Source: a virus
DNA: 22,191 nucleotides
Reading direction: 5' to 3' (one strand)
Virus record (IMG/VR): IMGVR_UViG_3300024518_001182
Location: 1 to 22,191 of that record
The position numbers and the translations under genes are program-made. Positions 20,679-22,191 of the stretch are shown in pieces. The notes below the pieces were generated by a model. The model ran no database searches. It was given only the letters and a program-made list of their open reading frames with translations, and had not been told where the DNA came from. Position 1 is the first letter of the stretch; every line of letters starts with the position of its first letter.

Positions 20679-20945
20679 AATGTAAAAATTAAATTGTTGT
20701 GCCTTATTGACATTGCTAAATTACATTATATAAATGAATCCCACAACAAAAATATTAAAAAACTACACATTTTTTTATAAAAACTAGCTACTTTTTTGCT
20801 AACTGTGTAGTATTTAAGGTTTTACGAATAAATATATTTATGTTTGGGTTATGGATATTAAAAACGTCAATTTTCTATATAATGAACACGCTACGAATAG
20901 CAATATATTTGATATACGCAAGAAAAAAGTGATATATTTTTTACC

Positions 20946-20971
20946 CTACTAACCTAATAGGTTTTAGGTAG
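20946..20971. promoter_or_regulatory. Inverted repeat beside the repeat cluster
   Basis: CTAC-T-AACCT-AAT-AGGTT-TTAG-GTAG: two nested inverted arms (4 and 5 bp) around a 3-base centre, 17 nt left of the first TATTGAATTG copy. It has the form of a repressor operator; there is no T-run after it on either strand. Confidence 0.4.
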
Positions 20972-20989
20972 TATTTTGAAATATACCCC

Positions 20990-21166
20990 TATTGAATTGC
21001 GGAGGGGGTATTGAATTGCAGGGGTATTGAATTGAAATTTCCTTATTCGAATATAGAATAACCTATTGAATTGCAGTATCGTACTGGAAACAAAACACTG
21101 GTAACAAAAAAATAGGAGTAACGATCTAACGCTACCCCCTATTGAATTGACACCCCTATTGAATTG
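20990..21166. repeat. Cluster of six direct TATTGAATTG repeats
   Basis: Perfect copies start at 20990, 21009, 21025, 21064, 21140 and 21157, all in one orientation, with start spacings of 19, 16, 39, 76 and 17 bp. Four are preceded by CCC or CC and two by GGGG, so the repeat is really a decamer with a G/C run at its left edge. The spacing is irregular and the unit short, so this is not a CRISPR array. It may bind a phage replication initiator or regulator. Confidence 0.85.
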
Positions 21167-21171
21167 TTTCC

Positions 21172-21372
21172 TTACTTAGACAGTAAAACATTAAGTAGCT
21201 CGTCTCCGTGCTTTACGATAAGCTCTTCTAACGTGTATCCGAACCTACCATAGTTGTACACGAACTCAGAAATCCCCTTATGATAGTCCAACTCGTGTTG
21301 TCTCCTTTTAGCAGTGACTTGATCAGCTACTATCTCTCCGTTTGACAGCTTGTATGCTTTTATTTCTTCCAT
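21172..21372 (-). CDS. 66-residue hypothetical protein
   Basis: It begins MEEIKAYKLSNGEIVADQVT with AKRRQHELDYHKGISEFVYN, then YTLEELIVKHGDELLNVLLS. The opening KAYKLSNGEIVxDxxxA followed by a helical stretch and a C-terminal helix is a common small-phage-protein shape. The ATG lies 2 nt after the stop of the 112-residue gene, so the two are one unit. The gene ends at the border of the repeat cluster. No function can be given. Confidence 0.6.
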   Translation of the reverse strand: MEEIKAYKLSNGEIVADQVTAKRRQHELDYHKGISEFVYNYGRFGYTLEELIVKHGDELLNVLLSK

Positions 21373-21374
21373 AT

Positions 21375-21713
21375 CTATTGTTGTTTTCTTATTTCTTGCA
21401 TGGCTTTTTCTATATACAACACCCCATCAAGCATTTCTTCCTGAAAATGATTAAGCCATTCTAAGACACTTAAATCATCTCTATCAAGCGTAGTGCCATA
21501 TTTATCTATACCTACCTTAGAACGACTCTTATACTTATGTACTACAGACTCTACAACTGTATCAACTATCTCAAACTTCTCTGATACAAACCAACACTTT
21601 ATACCAGTATCATCTATAATCTCTAAACAACCATTCTCTGTTGCTGTTACTGGGTAAATGCTGTCTTGTGTTAGATCATCTACACCGTTATCTCTTATGT
21701 ATTTCGCTTTCAT
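21375..21713 (-). CDS. 112-residue two-domain protein with MazG-like helical half
   Basis: Residues 1-52 are a small beta domain (MKAKYIRDNGVDDLTQDSIY, then CLEIIDDTGIKCWFVSEKFE), like short SH3-type phage proteins. Residues 55-112 form a helical part with HKYKSRSKVGIDKYGTTLDR and DDLSVLEWLNHFQEEMLDGV. The K-x-R-x-x-x-GIDKYGTxLDRxDL then EEMLDGxLYIE pattern recurs in phage proteins, and the ExxxD near the end resembles the metal-binding EExxD of all-alpha NTP pyrophosphatases. The two halves occur apart in recalled phages, so this may be a fusion. A nucleotide-pool role is possible but unproved. Confidence 0.6.
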   Translation of the reverse strand: MKAKYIRDNGVDDLTQDSIYPVTATENGCLEIIDDTGIKCWFVSEKFEIVDTVVESVVHKYKSRSKVGIDKYGTTLDRDDLSVLEWLNHFQEEMLDGVLYIEKAMQEIRKQQ

Positions 21714-21715
21714 AA

Positions 21716-21865
21716 TTATTGTTTTATTTGTTTCGCTATAACCTTTTCAAGGCTCTCTATAGCCATCTTTAGTTGTTTTTCTAGGTATGTATTGTTTCCA
21801 CTGTGTTCGGCTATATTTAAACTATACCTAGTATGCTGATATGCTGCTAATAAATCACTATCCAT
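21716..21865 (-). CDS. 49-residue helical hypothetical protein
   Basis: A 49-codon frame from an ATG at 21865 to TAA at 21716: MDSDLLAAYQHTRYSLNIAE and then HSGNNTYLEKQLKMAIESLE. It is entirely helical and amphipathic. The ATG overlaps the upstream stop by 8 nt and the stop lies 2 nt before the next ATG, which supports translation. No family is recognised. Confidence 0.58.
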   Translation of the reverse strand: MDSDLLAAYQHTRYSLNIAEHSGNNTYLEKQLKMAIESLEKVIAKQIKQ

Positions 21866-22037
21866 TGTCGTCTGATTTAGTAAATGTTATTGATGTTTCT
21901 CTCTTGTAGTACTTCTTAGAGTCGTCTTGTGTGTTGTCTTCTCTCTCTGCTGTAGAAAACCCTGATACTGGGTTTAACTTGTAGTTCCAAAAATCTCTTG
22001 GTAATGCACCTCCTGTAAATGATTTTAATCTAGCCAT
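21858..22037 (-). CDS. 59-residue hypothetical protein
   Basis: A 59-codon frame from an ATG at 22037 to TAG at 21858. The product begins MARLKSFTGGALPRDFWNYK and continues LNPVSGFSTAEREDNTQDDS, with a Lys/Tyr-rich and acidic end. The front resembles a short recalled Bacteroidota phage peptide but no function is known. It starts 2 nt after the stop of the gene cut by the window edge. Confidence 0.55.
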   Translation of the reverse strand: MARLKSFTGGALPRDFWNYKLNPVSGFSTAEREDNTQDDSKKYYKRETSITFTKSDDNG

Positions 22038-22039
22038 AA

Positions 22040-22191
22040 TTATAGTTCTGTTTTATTTAAAAATAAGTTTACTTCTTCTTCTGTAGCAAGTTCATTGCTT
22101 AGGAATACTTCGGGCAGGTTTTGTATCTGGTAAAACTGACCTTCACAAACCTTAATCCAATCTCCTATTTTCTTTTTGTCTTCATAATATT
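22040..22191 (-). CDS. Hypothetical protein, 5' part outside the window
   Basis: An open frame enters from the right edge and ends in TAA at 22040. The 49 residues visible are YYEDKKKIGDWIKVCEGQFY followed by QIQNLPEVFLSNELATEEEV and a short tail. The start is not in the window. It reads as a genuine acidic protein and is spaced 2 nt from the next gene. No domain can be recognised from the fragment. Confidence 0.6.
   Translation of the reverse strand, partial: YYEDKKKIGDWIKVCEGQFYQIQNLPEVFLSNELATEEEVNLFLNKTEL

Larger units (their letters stand above)
20679..21171. other. 493-nt non-coding block with repeat cluster, candidate origin or control region
   Basis: The right part (20986-21166) carries six TATTGAATTG repeats. 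The middle has an inverted repeat (20946-20971) and long A/T-only stretches (for example ATATATTT at 20904), and the left part is A/T-rich with A-runs. There is no good gene: only a 33-codon plus-strand frame (20851-20952) beginning 4 nt after TATGTTTG, a match to the Bacteroidota -7 box, and 12-14-codon minus frames. An iteron cluster beside an AT-rich stretch is the usual look of a replication origin; an operator array is the alternative. Confidence 0.55.

Noticed and set aside
20747-20754. TATTTTTG (minus strand) as promoter of the 64-residue gene
   Set aside because: Fits the -7 consensus but lacks a TTTG at 19-21 nt upstream; such octamers are frequent by chance here.
20986-21170. The repeat cluster as a CRISPR array
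   Set aside because: The unit is only about 10-14 bp and the intervals between copies vary from 6 to 66 bp; no spacer-length regularity and no cas genes.

Overview
The window is a stretch of an AT-rich genome in which essentially every gene lies on the minus strand, so it reads as one long leftward programme. Genes are packed with ATGA or TAATG stop/start overlaps, ribosome sites are AT-rich leaders rather than strong Shine-Dalgarno sequences, and the protein families (XkdF-type prohead protease, major capsid, portal, tape measure, and several tail proteins of the type seen in Bacteroidota phages) indicate a siphovirus-like phage or prophage of a Bacteroidota host, probably a flavobacterium. 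The host assignment is inference from recalled family resemblance; no search was run.

Layout in the direction of transcription (right to left). 22191-20484: small early or accessory genes of unknown role, including a 112-residue protein with a possible MazG-like helical half. 21171-20679: a long non-coding block with six same-orientation copies of TATTGAATTG, an inverted repeat and very AT-rich flanks. 20678-18585: further small hypothetical genes with repeated AT-rich leaders. 18584-18092: a second non-coding block with two more copies of the repeat, a 19-bp direct repeat and a potential stem-loop. 18091-17050: a run of very small genes including two one-helix peptides.

17027-9300 is a tail module: a two-frame gene with a T9 slip site (possible tail assembly chaperone), tail terminator-like protein, gp10-like protein, two large tail/baseplate proteins (the second apparently split in two) and the tape measure. 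9295-4198 is the head and connector module: XkdF-like protease, a small Cys-rich protein, acidic scaffold, major capsid protein, probable tail tube protein flanked by two UUCG-loop terminators, a conserved small virion protein, portal and a connector-like protein. 4134-1696 holds fibre and receptor-type proteins with two paralogous LamG-like C-termini. 1677-547 is a lysis cassette (basic micropeptide, holin-like membrane protein, coiled-coil membrane protein, M15 peptidase endolysin). The left edge cuts a tail-spike-type gene.

No terminase, integrase, replication protein, tRNA, CRISPR array or insertion sequence is visible. Thirteen genes or gene fragments described here are short or cut by the window edge and were read directly from the sequence. 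The most interesting unexplained signal is the TATTGAATT(G) family: 13 copies of the core, all on the same strand, clustered in the non-coding blocks but also found inside genes in two different reading frames.
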